DNA of 64,000 nt from Chloroflexi bacterium HGW-Chloroflexi-6 (GTDB lineage: Bacteria > Chloroflexota > Anaerolineae > Anaerolineales > Villigracilaceae), in contig PHBU01000010.1 of assembly GCA_002840685.1 (NCBI GenBank), positions 62,001-126,000 of the forward strand. Direction: 5' to 3'. The notes under the pieces were generated by a model, which was not told the DNA's origin, searched no databases, and was given only the letters and a program-made list of their open reading frames with translations. Shown here one piece after another: positions 1 to 9,314 of this stretch (position 1 is its first letter; each line of letters opens with the position of its first letter). The translations under genes were made by a program, and so were the position numbers.

Positions 1-2
1 CC

Positions 3-1220
3 TATTGGCCCAATGTCATCAGCCGCGTGGGGTTGCGTTTTCCGTTATATCCGCTTTTTGCTGCGCCGGTGCTTTTCTACCTGATCCGCGGATTGCGCAC
101 CCAGAACCGCAACGACTTTATCCTTTCAGGCCTGTTTCTAGGTTTGGGCTTGCACGGCTACAGCTCATTCCGCTTTGTCCCAATCGTGGTTGTGATTGCC
201 ATTCTGCTCTATCTCCTGCATGTGCGCAGCGGAGAACTAAAAAAACAAACCCTTGTTTTATCCTCCATTCTGGTTTTAGCTTCGATATTTGTCTTCATGC
301 CTTTGCTGCGCTATACCCTTCAGAACTCAGATTCGGTTACGTATCGCGCTATGACCCGCCTGGCGGATGCCGAGCAGCCGCTGCCTGGCAACCCGCTGGT
401 GATTTTCCTGGATAACCTTAAAAACGCCATGCTGATGCTCAACTGGGACAACGGCGAAATTTGGGTTCACTCCGTGATGAACCGGCCCGCGCTTGATGTT
501 GTCTCGGCTGTTTTCTTTGTCTTCGGTTTTCTGGCTTTGCTGGGCCGCTATTATCGCCGGCGAGACTGGCGTGATTTGCTCCTCGTGCTTTCCGTTCCGC
601 TTTTGATGATGCCGTCCATACTGTCGCTGGCTTTTCCGATGGAAAACCCCTCCCTCAACCGTACCGGTGGCGCCTATATTACCGTTTTCGTCATTGCCGC
701 TTTTGCCATTGACGCTTTATATCTGGGTTTGAAACAAGTTGGCTGGCGGCGGGGCGGGCTGTTATTGATCACGATGCTCATCACCTGGTCGGCGGCCCTG
801 AATTATGATCTGGTATTTAACCAGTATGCCCAGCAGTTTCGCTATAGCGCCTGGAATACATCTGACATTGCCCAGGTGACCAAATCCTTTATGGCAGCCG
901 GCAACCCCATGCGAAATGCCTGGGTCATCCCCTACGCCCATTGGGTTGATACCCGCCTGGTCGGGACGTGGCTCGGCGACCCGACTTACAACCCCGTCCT
1001 TTGGCCGGATCAGGTCGGTGATACGGTTTCCCTGCCTGGCAATAAACTATTTTTTGTCAAAGACAACGATTTCGATTCGCTTGCTTTGCTGCGCGATGTC
1101 TACCCTCAGGGCGCGCTCAGCTATTATCACGCAGCGCCTGACTTGATCGGCAAAGATTTTTGGGTCTTTTCTGTCCCTGATACGTCGATCTCTCCTGATG
1201 CAAACTTTTCCCAGCCTTGA
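3..1220 (+). CDS. GT39-type membrane glycosyltransferase, C-terminal part (5' end outside window)
   Basis: The reading frame is open to the left edge of the window, so the true start lies upstream; the GTG at 27 is only an internal codon. About 405 residues are visible. The first part is strongly hydrophobic with at least six membrane segments and the stretch LHGYSSFRFVP, typical of polyprenyl-phosphate-dependent (GT39/ArnT-like) transferases. The last 120 residues are a soluble extracytoplasmic tail (NAWVIPYAHWVDTRL and onward). The acceptor and sugar donor cannot be told. The stop overlaps the next gene (TGATG at 1218-1222), which suggests translational coupling with the following GT39-DUF2298 protein. 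The N-terminal catalytic Asp motif is not in view, so family assignment rests on the membrane pattern and on context. Confidence 0.75.
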   Translation, partial: YWPNVISRVGLRFPLYPLFAAPVLFYLIRGLRTQNRNDFILSGLFLGLGLHGYSSFRFVPIVVVIAILLYLLHVRSGELKKQTLVLSSILVLASIFVFMPLLRYTLQNSDSVTYRAMTRLADAEQPLPGNPLVIFLDNLKNAMLMLNWDNGEIWVHSVMNRPALDVVSAVFFVFGFLALLGRYYRRRDWRDLLLVLSVPLLMMPSILSLAFPMENPSLNRTGGAYITVFVIAAFAIDALYLGLKQVGWRRGGLLLITMLITWSAALNYDLVFNQYAQQFRYSAWNTSDIAQVTKSFMAAGNPMRNAWVIPYAHWVDTRLVGTWLGDPTYNPVLWPDQVGDTVSLPGNKLFFVKDNDFDSLALLRDVYPQGALSYYHAAPDLIGKDFWVFSVPDTSISPDANFSQP

Positions 1221-4200
1221 TGCTTATGAAATCTCACCGACGCTCTTTTTCCTGGTTATTTGACGCTTTACTGGTACTTGTGCTGCTCGTGGGCGCATAT
1301 TTTCGCCTAGTTGGGCCGGATTGGACGCTCGAACAAGTTTGGCTTGGCCTGACCGGCCAGGCCTCGATGCCCGTCCTTGTCTCAGATTGGGATCAAAGCC
1401 AGCACCTGCATCCTGACGAGCGCTTCCTGACGATGGTTTCGAACTCGATCTCGCCGGTAAAAGGCTGCGAGGATGCCGGGTTGTCAGTCAACGACTGCCC
1501 CAACGATCAGAAACAGTGGATTACGTTTTCTGACTACTTCAACACCGCCAATTCGCCGCTTAACCCAAACAACCGCGGTTACGGGTTTTATGTTTATGGC
1601 ACCTTGCCACTCTTCATCGTCCGTTATGTCGGTGAACTGGTCGGCATGACCGGCTACGATGAAATTGCCCTGGTCGGGCGTCAGATTTCCGCGCTGATCG
1701 ACCTCGGCTCGATCTTTCTGCTCTACCTGCTGGTTTCACGCCTGTACGGGCGCCGGGTCGGGTTGCTGTCTGCGGCCTTCTCTGCGCTGGCGGTGATGCA
1801 GATCCAACAGTCGCACTTTTATACGGTCGACAACTTCCCGACCCTCTTCATGTTATTGTCTGCTTATTTTGCGTTGGAAGTCTCGCTCGCCGGCCGGATG
1901 CGCGTCGACAGCCGGGGCGGAACCTGGGAGCGCGTTGCACGCGGCGTTCTCAGCTCGGGCCTGTTCTGGTATTCGATTTTGTTCGGCGTGGCGACCGGCA
2001 TGGCCATGGCCTCCAAGTTGAACGCTGCCCCGGTGGCGGCCATGCTGCCGCTGGCCTTGTTGCTGCACTTTTGGCGCACCAAAGATCAACCTGATGAAGA
2101 GCCGCAACTGTCCCTCGCTGGCGAGCCGGAAGAACCCGAACCTGTCAGCCTCTCCACGCCTGTTGCGCGCTACGATTACCTGTGGACTCTGGCCGGTTTC
2201 CTTGTTTTGGGCGCGTTTTTTACCATTTTGTCCTTCCGCAGTTTTCAGCCCTATGCTTTTAGCGGCCCCGGCTTCTTGGGTATTGCTCCCAACCCGGCCT
2301 GGGTTCAAACCATCAGTGAACAACGGGCCCAGGCCGCGGGCGATGTTGATTTTCCACCCGCCTTGCAATGGGCGCGCCGCTCTGTGACCTTTTCGCTCGA
2401 AAATATTGTTGCTTGGGGGCTGGGCTGGCCGCTTGGCATCCTGGCCTGCATCGGATTTCTCTACATGGGCTGGCGCATCCTGCGCGGAGAGTGGCCCCAA
2501 CACATCCTGCTCTGGCTATGGACGGGAGCCTATTTTGCCTGGCAGTCGATGGAGTGGAACCCGACCATGCGCTACCAGTTGCCGATCTACCCGCTCCTGG
2601 CGATGATGGCAGCCTGGTTCATCTTCCATGGTCCGCGTTGGCCGCGCAAACCGTCCGTTGAAAAACTCCAAGAAGAATTCCCGCGTGCCCACCCGCTGGC
2701 GAGTGGAATATATCTTCTGCTCGGTTTGTCTGTTTTGGTGAGCACCTTTGGCTGGGCCTACGCTTTTACGCGTATCTATACCCGTGACCATGCCCGCGTC
2801 CAGGCCACGCGCTGGATTTACCAGAACGTTCCCGGCCCGATCAACGTCATGGTCGCTGGCGATGGCATTTTGCGCCAGCAGCCCCTGCCTTTTTCTGCCG
2901 GTTTGACCATCGGCCCCGATACACCTTATGTCACCCAATTTAATGCCAATTACAGCGGCGAACTGCGCGAACTGACCTTTGGTCATGCCCTTGACCCGTA
3001 TTCCAGCGGCCCGCAGGTTGTCAACGTATTTATTTCCAATGATTTTGCTTTTGCCCCAGAATCTGTGCTGGCGGGTGCCAACGTACAGGCCGATTTTTCG
3101 GCTGTGACGGCTGACACGCGCGGCGGCCCGTACACCATTCGGTTTGACTCTCCGGCCAGCATCGAAGCCGGCAAAACGTATTACATTCGCATCGAAACTG
3201 GCGCTCAGTTAACGTTCTCTGGCTCGGCCCCGGTCAATGAAACGGATTGGGATGACGGCCTGCCTTTGCGCATGGATGGTTACGATGGCTACGGCGGCAT
3301 TTATGAAGGCGGCCTGAAATTCCAAATGTATTGGGATGACAATGAAGAAAAGTTGAACCTTTTCTACACCGGTCTTGACCAGGGCGATTATATTTTCATC
3401 TCATCCAACCGTCAGTGGGGCACCACCACCCGCGTGCCGGAGCGTTATCCGTTGACGACAGCTTTCTACTACGCCTTGCTCGGCTGCCCGCCCGGTGATG
3501 ATATTTTGCGCTGCTACAGCGTGGCTCGCCCCGGCATGTTCCAGGGACAGCTGGGCTACGAACTGGTCCAGACCTTCGAGTCCTATCCGACCCTTGACCT
3601 GGGCGAATTTGGCTCGATGGAAATCAACACCCAGTTCGCGGAGGAAGCTTTTACGGTTTACGATCATCCCAAAGTTTTGATTTTCAAGAAAAGCGCTTCT
3701 TACAACCCCCAGACCGTGCGCGATATTTTGGGAAATGTTGATCTGACCCGTATTGTCCGCCTGACGCCTCGCAAAGCCGGTTCTTATCACGGCGCGCCGT
3801 CCGGGCTCATGCCGCAGACCTGCTTTGGGATTCCGGGTATTTGTGATGCTTTTGGCGCACCCGAGGCCGCCTTGGTCACTGCCAGGGGCCTGTCATTGGA
3901 TGCGGACGATATGCAGCTTTCGCCTGAACGCTGGGCTGTCCAGCAGGCAGGCGGCACTTGGTCGCAACTCTTTTCATATAATTCGCTCCAGAATCGCTAC
4001 CCGCTTTTGGGCCTGCTGCTCTGGTATCTCTTCCTGTTTGTTCTTGGGGCGTTCACTTACCCGCTCCTGCGCTTGCTGCTGCCGGGGCTGGCAGATCACG
4101 GCTACCCTCTTGCGCGCCTGTCGGGCCTGGTTTTGCTGGCCTGGCTGGTCTGGTTCCCGGCCTCTGTCGGCGGTGTTTACACCCAGACGGCGATTTTGGC

Positions 4201-6493
4201 TGCTTTTGGGTTGATCCTGGCCTTGGGATTGCTGGCTGCCTGGCTCCAGCGCGAGGAATTGCGCGCTGAAATTCGTTCGCGCGGAAGTTACTTCCTGATG
4301 GTTGAAATCCTTTTCCTGGCTTTCTTCGTCATCGACTTGCTGATCCGTGTTGGCAACCCCGATTTGTGGCACCCGGCCAAAGGCGGCGAACGTCCGATGG
4401 ACTTTTCGTACTTCAACGCCATCTTGAAGAGCACCACCTTCCCGCCATACGATCCCTGGTTCGCGGGTGGATATATCAACTACTATTATTATGGTTTTGT
4501 GCTGGTTGGCACACCCGTAAAGCTGCTCGGGCTGGTGCCTTCGATCGCCTACAACTTCATCCTGCCCAGCCTGTTTGGGATGCTCGCCCTGGGCGGCTTC
4601 TCGGTGGCCTGGAATTTCTTTGGGCTCTGGCACAAGGGATTGAAGGTTTCCTCGGAGCTGGAAGACGCAGAACCGCAAGCGATGCCTGCCGCGCAAGAAA
4701 CGGAACCGGCCGGCAGCGTTGCCGCGCCTGAACAGCCTCGTCCGGGTCTGTTCGATGGCCGTTTCTTGTCCGGGTTGTCTGCCGCGCTGGGGCTGATACT
4801 GCTCGGCAACCTGGGCACCCTCCAACTCATCTTCCAGCACTTGCAAAAGCAAGCCGTTTCTTATGAAATCTTTGCCAGCCGCGATGTCTGGATGATCGAG
4901 CGCCTGGGCTGGGCCTTGCAAGGCCTATTCAAAGCCATTACCGGACAGGCAGGTGGCATCCCGATGGATCAGTGGTATTGGAATCCCAGCCGGGTCATGC
5001 CTCCGGGCGATATTGCCATTACCGAGTTTCCGCTTTTCACCTTCCTGTACAGCGACTTGCACGCCCACATGATCGCCCTGCCGTTGACGGTGCTGGCGCT
5101 GGCCTGGGCGCTTTCAACCCTGTTCGCGCGCGGACTCAGTCCCCTGCGCTGGCTGGCAACGCTCGCTTTTGGCGGACTGGTGATCGGAGCCCTGCGGCCC
5201 ACCAATACCTGGGACCTGCCAACCTACCTGGTCTTTGCCCTGCTTGTAACAGGGTACGCCGTTTTCCGCTACGCAAATATCGGTGAGAATTCGCGTTTGG
5301 GAATGCCCCCGATGGTCCAGCGGCTGCTGCTGGCCCTGGCTGCGATGGCTGCCCTGGCTGGCTTCACCCTGCTCTTTTACCAGCCCTATGCCCAGTGGTT
5401 TGGGTTGGGCTATTCCGAGATTAAGCCCTGGGATAACGAGAAAACTCCGATCTGGTCTTACTGGACCCAATGGGGCCTGTTCCTGTTCATCCTGATCTCC
5501 TGGATGAGTTGGGAATCCCGCCAGTGGATGGCCCAGACCCCGCTTTCGGCGCTCTCCAGGCTCAAACCCTACCGGCTGCTGATAGAGATTGCAGTTGTTC
5601 TCTCCCTGGCTTTGGTATTGGGTGCGGTCTTTTACCTCGAAGTGCCGATCGCCTGGTTCTGCCTGCCTCTGGCCATTTGGGCGCTCTTGCTGATCTTGCG
5701 CCCGGGGTTGTCGGACGCCAAACGCATGGTTTTGTTCATGGTTGGGACGGCGCTGGTTGTTACCCTGGCGGTGGATGTGGTTGCCCTGGCGGGTGACCGC
5801 ATGAACACTGTCTTCAAGTTTTATGTTCAGGGTTGGGTGCTCTTCAGCATTAGCGCAGCCGCTGCCCTGGGGTGGACGTTGTCTGAGCTCGACCAGTGGC
5901 ACCCGAACTGGCGCCGATTCTGGACGACCGGCGTGTTCCTACTGGTAGGCATCGCCTTCCTCTTTACACTGACAGCCAGCAATGCCAAGATCCGCGATCG
6001 CATGACTGCCGATGTGCCCTTGACCCTCGATAGCATGGAATACATGGCCTACGCCCGCTATTGGGATGGCCAGGATATGGATTTGAGCCAGGATTATCGC
6101 GCCATACGCTGGATGCAAGACAATGTTATTGCTTCCCCGGTCATCGTCGAAGGGCACACCTCCGAATACCGCTGGGGCGCGCGTTATACCATCTACACCG
6201 GCCTGCCTGCTGTCATCGGTTGGAACTGGCACCAGCGCCAACAACGCGCCCTGACGCCCGATACCTGGGTTTTCAACCGCGTGGCCGAGGTTAATGATTT
6301 TTACAATACTGCCGATCTCGACCAGGCGCGCAAGTTCATCGCTAAATACGATGTGCGCTATATCATTGTTGGCCAGATGGAACACATCTACTATCCGCCC
6401 GGCGGCCTGCTCAAATTTGAAAACCAGGATGGCGTTTTGTGGCGCTCCGTATACCGTGACAGTGATACGGTTATTTATGAGGTTATTCAGTGA
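1220..6493 (+). CDS. Giant membrane protein: GT39-like N-terminal half fused to DUF2298 (Chlor_Arch_YYY) C-terminal half
   Basis: About 1757 residues. The N-terminal half looks like a lipid-linked sugar transferase: a first membrane helix at residues 15-30, then HPDERF near residues 64-69, the usual position of the catalytic Asp, then many membrane helices and an extracytoplasmic beta-rich insert at about 510-880. The C-terminal half (from about residue 920) is a DUF2298 module with FPPYDPWFAGG, SDLHAHM and RMNTVFKFY motifs, all of which recur in the separate protein at 6846-9299. It probably acts in the membrane on a polyprenyl-linked sugar, for cell-surface glycan or protein glycosylation; this is inference. 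Possible starts are TTG 1217, ATG 1220 and ATG 1226, none with a clear ribosome site; ATG 1220 overlaps the previous stop. Its stop overlaps the DUF952 gene by four bases. Confidence 0.82.
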   Translation: MLMKSHRRSFSWLFDALLVLVLLVGAYFRLVGPDWTLEQVWLGLTGQASMPVLVSDWDQSQHLHPDERFLTMVSNSISPVKGCEDAGLSVNDCPNDQKQWITFSDYFNTANSPLNPNNRGYGFYVYGTLPLFIVRYVGELVGMTGYDEIALVGRQISALIDLGSIFLLYLLVSRLYGRRVGLLSAAFSALAVMQIQQSHFYTVDNFPTLFMLLSAYFALEVSLAGRMRVDSRGGTWERVARGVLSSGLFWYSILFGVATGMAMASKLNAAPVAAMLPLALLLHFWRTKDQPDEEPQLSLAGEPEEPEPVSLSTPVARYDYLWTLAGFLVLGAFFTILSFRSFQPYAFSGPGFLGIAPNPAWVQTISEQRAQAAGDVDFPPALQWARRSVTFSLENIVAWGLGWPLGILACIGFLYMGWRILRGEWPQHILLWLWTGAYFAWQSMEWNPTMRYQLPIYPLLAMMAAWFIFHGPRWPRKPSVEKLQEEFPRAHPLASGIYLLLGLSVLVSTFGWAYAFTRIYTRDHARVQATRWIYQNVPGPINVMVAGDGILRQQPLPFSAGLTIGPDTPYVTQFNANYSGELRELTFGHALDPYSSGPQVVNVFISNDFAFAPESVLAGANVQADFSAVTADTRGGPYTIRFDSPASIEAGKTYYIRIETGAQLTFSGSAPVNETDWDDGLPLRMDGYDGYGGIYEGGLKFQMYWDDNEEKLNLFYTGLDQGDYIFISSNRQWGTTTRVPERYPLTTAFYYALLGCPPGDDILRCYSVARPGMFQGQLGYELVQTFESYPTLDLGEFGSMEINTQFAEEAFTVYDHPKVLIFKKSASYNPQTVRDILGNVDLTRIVRLTPRKAGSYHGAPSGLMPQTCFGIPGICDAFGAPEAALVTARGLSLDADDMQLSPERWAVQQAGGTWSQLFSYNSLQNRYPLLGLLLWYLFLFVLGAFTYPLLRLLLPGLADHGYPLARLSGLVLLAWLVWFPASVGGVYTQTAILAAFGLILALGLLAAWLQREELRAEIRSRGSYFLMVEILFLAFFVIDLLIRVGNPDLWHPAKGGERPMDFSYFNAILKSTTFPPYDPWFAGGYINYYYYGFVLVGTPVKLLGLVPSIAYNFILPSLFGMLALGGFSVAWNFFGLWHKGLKVSSELEDAEPQAMPAAQETEPAGSVAAPEQPRPGLFDGRFLSGLSAALGLILLGNLGTLQLIFQHLQKQAVSYEIFASRDVWMIERLGWALQGLFKAITGQAGGIPMDQWYWNPSRVMPPGDIAITEFPLFTFLYSDLHAHMIALPLTVLALAWALSTLFARGLSPLRWLATLAFGGLVIGALRPTNTWDLPTYLVFALLVTGYAVFRYANIGENSRLGMPPMVQRLLLALAAMAALAGFTLLFYQPYAQWFGLGYSEIKPWDNEKTPIWSYWTQWGLFLFILISWMSWESRQWMAQTPLSALSRLKPYRLLIEIAVVLSLALVLGAVFYLEVPIAWFCLPLAIWALLLILRPGLSDAKRMVLFMVGTALVVTLAVDVVALAGDRMNTVFKFYVQGWVLFSISAAAALGWTLSELDQWHPNWRRFWTTGVFLLVGIAFLFTLTASNAKIRDRMTADVPLTLDSMEYMAYARYWDGQDMDLSQDYRAIRWMQDNVIASPVIVEGHTSEYRWGARYTIYTGLPAVIGWNWHQRQQRALTPDTWVFNRVAEVNDFYNTADLDQARKFIAKYDVRYIIVGQMEHIYYPPGGLLKFENQDGVLWRSVYRDSDTVIYEVIQ

Positions 6494-6849
6494 AGATTTA
6501 TCACATCGTCAGCGTTAATAATTGGAAGCGCGCTGAGTCATACTCAGCCGAATCGCTTTCCAGTGAAGGGTTTATCCACTTCTCGCGTCTCGACCAGGTT
6601 CTGGGTGTTGCCAATGCCTTTTACGCGGGACAGCGCGGGCTGTTGTTACTGGAAGTGGACGTTGACCGCCTGACCAGCGAAGTGCGCTGGGAAGCGCCCG
6701 TCCACCCTTCGATGCCCGCGCCCGGAACGCTGCCGTCCGAAAGCCTGTTCCCGCACCTCTACGGGCCGCTCAACCCCGAGGCTGTCCTGGCCGCCCATCC
6801 CTTCGAGCCCAACCTGGACGGAGTCTTTGTCTTGCCTGAAACGCTATGA
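6490..6849 (+). CDS. DUF952 family protein
   Basis: 119 residues, soluble, starting at GTG in the overlap GTGA with the gene before and ending in ATGA with the gene after. It opens with MKIYHIV and contains EGFIHFSRLDQV and FPHLYGPLN, the conserved pattern of the DUF952 family, small proteins whose fold resembles ADP-ribosyl-transfer or glutathione-transferase-associated domains but whose reaction is not settled. Being coupled on both sides to large membrane glycosyltransferase genes is odd for this family. It may serve the same pathway or merely ride in the transcript. No signal peptide and no membrane segment are visible, so it should be cytoplasmic. Confidence 0.8.
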   Translation: MKIYHIVSVNNWKRAESYSAESLSSEGFIHFSRLDQVLGVANAFYAGQRGLLLLEVDVDRLTSEVRWEAPVHPSMPAPGTLPSESLFPHLYGPLNPEAVLAAHPFEPNLDGVFVLPETL

Positions 6850-9299
6850 TCAATTTCTTCCTGCTCTGGTATCTGCTGATCACCACCCTCGGGTTTGCAA
6901 CCTTCCCTCTGGCTTACCGTCTGCTGCCGGCCCTGCCTGAACGTGGATACGCTCTCAGCCGCGCGCTCGGCCTGCTCTTGTGGGGATTTATCTTCTGGCT
7001 GGCGGCCTCGTTTGGCGTGGTGCGCAACGATCTGGGCGGCTTGTTCGCGACCCTGCTGCTGTTTTTGGCTTTCTCGGTCTGGTGGGGGCGCCGGGGTGGG
7101 GAAGGGCAATCTCCCATCGATTGGCTCAAGGCGCACTGGCGATATGCCCTGCTGGTTGAAATCCTGTTCCTGCTGGCTTTTGCCGGGCTGGCTTTTGTGC
7201 GCAGTCATGCGCCCGAGGCGCTCGGCACCGAAAAACCGATGGAACTGGCTTTTATCAACGCGGTCTTGAACTCAGAATCTTTTCCGCCCAACGACCCCTG
7301 GCTTTCCGGTTACGCCATTTCTTACTATTATTTCGGCTATGTCTTGACCGGAATGCTGGCCAAAACGACTGTCACCTCGGGCGGGGTGGCCTTTAACCTG
7401 ATGATTTCGCTGGTTTTTGGCATGAGCGCGATTGGCGCCTATGGCCTGCTCTACAACCTGCTGAAAGTTTCCCGCAAAGGCAGCGCGGTTTTTTCTGCTT
7501 TGCTTGGGCCGCTCTTCCTGCTGATCGTCAGCAACCTGGAAGGTTTCCTCGAAGTATTGCACAGGCTTGGCATCGGCTGGACTGGTTCCAGCGGGCCGTT
7601 TTGGGCCTGGCTGAACATGAAGGATCTCAGCACGCCGCCTTCACAGCCCCTGGGTTGGATCCCTGAAAGGTTCTGGTGGTGGTGGCGCGCGGCGCGCGTT
7701 GTCCATGATTACGATCTTGCCGGAACATTCAACGAGGTCATCGACGAATTCCCATTCTTCTCATACTTGCTGGCTGACCTGCATCCGCATGTTTTGGCGA
7801 TGCCGTTTGGCTTGCTGGCGATTGGATTGGCGCTGCATCTCTATCTTGGCGGTTGGCAGGGGGAGATCGACCTGCGCCTGACCAAAATTCCGCTTGCGCC
7901 GCGCGGGTTTGCCATTCTGGCGGTGGTATTGGGCGGGTTGGCTTTCCTCAACACCTGGGATTTGCCGGTTTACCTGGCCCTGGCCGGGCTGGGACTCGCT
8001 TTGGTCCGTGTTCGTCAGCACGGTTGGGCCTGGGCCAGGTTGGAAGAGCTGATCGTTTTTGGGGTTGCGCTTGCTCTGGCTGCGATTTTGCTCTACTTCC
8101 CGTTCTATGTCAGTTTTTCCTCGCAGGCGGGCGGCATTTTGCCGAATATCATCTTTCCAACCCGCGGGGCCTATCTGTGGATTATGTTTGGGACATTATT
8201 TATCCCCATCTTTCTGTTTCTGTGGCATTTGCGTGACCAGATTCCTGCCAATCTGCGCATGGGTTTTGGCCTGACGCTCGGGTTGACGCTTGTTCTGTGG
8301 TTGTTTTCGACGCTTTTGGGGCTTGCGCTGGCCAATACGGATGTTGCCCGCCAATTCATTACATCGCAGGGCGCAGTTGACGCGGCGCAAGTCTTGCAGG
8401 AAGCGACCCTCAGGCGCTTTGAGTTCATCGGTGGGCTGTTGACCCTTGTGCTCCTGATCGGCATGGCGGCGGCTTATTTGACGGGATTGCGGGCCGGGTG
8501 GCAGGATCCTGCGGCAGGGACCTTTTCGCCAGAATCCGCTTCGGACGGGCAACCGGCCCAGGCGGCGGATACGCCTCTTCCTTTCCTGTTGCTGATGATT
8601 TTACTGGGCGGTTTGCTGGTTCTGGCTCCCGAATTTGTCTATTTGCGGGATGGCTTTGGCAGCCGCATGAACACGGTCTTTAAGTTCTATTACCAGTCCT
8701 GGACGCTCTGGTCTCTGGCCTCGGCTTTTGCGGTTGCGATTATTTTCAGCGAAGCGCGTGCCATTTGGGGGTGGCTTGCGCGGATTGTCTTGATCCTGGT
8801 TGTGGCGATGGGGTTGGTTTACCCGGTTTTGAGCCTGCCCAACCGTGTAAATTACTTTAAGTCTGACGATGTCACGCTCGACGCGGCCGGTTATCTTGCC
8901 CGGTATGCCTCTGAAGATGCGCAGGTGGTTGCGTTTTTACAAACCCAGCCGTTTGGCGTGATCGTTGAAGCAACAACTGTTTATAGCAGTTACACCGAAT
9001 ACGGCCGGATCGCAACCCATTCAGGGTATCCGAATGTTTTGGGCTGGGGCTGGCATGAGTGGCAGTGGCGCGGCAGCGACAAGGCGTATGCCGGTCGTGA
9101 AGGCGATATCAAGGCGCTTTACGAAACACCTTCGTGGAACCAGGCCAGCGAGATTTTGGCGCGTTACAACGTGCGCTATCTCGTGATCGGCGGACTGGAG
9201 CGCCGGACTTATCAAGTCAATGAGCCGAAGTTTGCCAACCTGCCTGAAATCTTCCGTGTTGGTGATACGGTGGTTTATCTTGTTCCTGAAAGACCCTAA
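6846..9299 (+). CDS. DUF2298 (Chlor_Arch_YYY) polytopic membrane protein
   Basis: 817 residues, almost entirely hydrophobic, about a dozen or more membrane helices. It is the stand-alone version of the DUF2298 module fused in the gene at 1220-6493: both carry KPMELAF/RPMDFSY-like lead-ins, FPP(N/Y)DPW, DLH(P/A)H and RMNTVFKFY, and both end with the same kind of soluble tail finishing in GDTVVY or SDTVIY. Charged motifs DPW, DLHPH and RMN in loops suggest a catalytic extracytoplasmic face. The family is known from Chloroflexota and Archaea and is thought to act with Agl23-like proteins in surface glycosylation; the reaction is not established. The start is fixed by the ATGA overlap with the DUF952 gene. 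Confidence 0.85.
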   Translation: MINFFLLWYLLITTLGFATFPLAYRLLPALPERGYALSRALGLLLWGFIFWLAASFGVVRNDLGGLFATLLLFLAFSVWWGRRGGEGQSPIDWLKAHWRYALLVEILFLLAFAGLAFVRSHAPEALGTEKPMELAFINAVLNSESFPPNDPWLSGYAISYYYFGYVLTGMLAKTTVTSGGVAFNLMISLVFGMSAIGAYGLLYNLLKVSRKGSAVFSALLGPLFLLIVSNLEGFLEVLHRLGIGWTGSSGPFWAWLNMKDLSTPPSQPLGWIPERFWWWWRAARVVHDYDLAGTFNEVIDEFPFFSYLLADLHPHVLAMPFGLLAIGLALHLYLGGWQGEIDLRLTKIPLAPRGFAILAVVLGGLAFLNTWDLPVYLALAGLGLALVRVRQHGWAWARLEELIVFGVALALAAILLYFPFYVSFSSQAGGILPNIIFPTRGAYLWIMFGTLFIPIFLFLWHLRDQIPANLRMGFGLTLGLTLVLWLFSTLLGLALANTDVARQFITSQGAVDAAQVLQEATLRRFEFIGGLLTLVLLIGMAAAYLTGLRAGWQDPAAGTFSPESASDGQPAQAADTPLPFLLLMILLGGLLVLAPEFVYLRDGFGSRMNTVFKFYYQSWTLWSLASAFAVAIIFSEARAIWGWLARIVLILVVAMGLVYPVLSLPNRVNYFKSDDVTLDAAGYLARYASEDAQVVAFLQTQPFGVIVEATTVYSSYTEYGRIATHSGYPNVLGWGWHEWQWRGSDKAYAGREGDIKALYETPSWNQASEILARYNVRYLVIGGLERRTYQVNEPKFANLPEIFRVGDTVVYLVPERP

Positions 9300-9301
9300 G
9301 G

Positions 9302-9307
9302 TAAAAT
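9302..9307 (+). promoter_or_regulatory. -10-like box (TAAAAT) 7 nt before the start codon at 9315
   Basis: TAAAAT is followed by seven bases and then ATG 9315. No Shine-Dalgarno sequence precedes this ATG. Transcription starting about seven bases after a -10 box would begin at the ATG itself, so a leaderless mRNA is predicted. The same geometry occurs at moaC and at the Nudix gene. No good -35 is visible. Confidence 0.4.
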
Positions 9308-9314
9308 TGGATAT

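Noticed and set aside
3974..4921. Minus-strand frame of 315 codons inside the giant membrane protein
   Set aside because: Low-complexity Gln/Arg-rich text, antisense to motif-bearing DUF2298 code.
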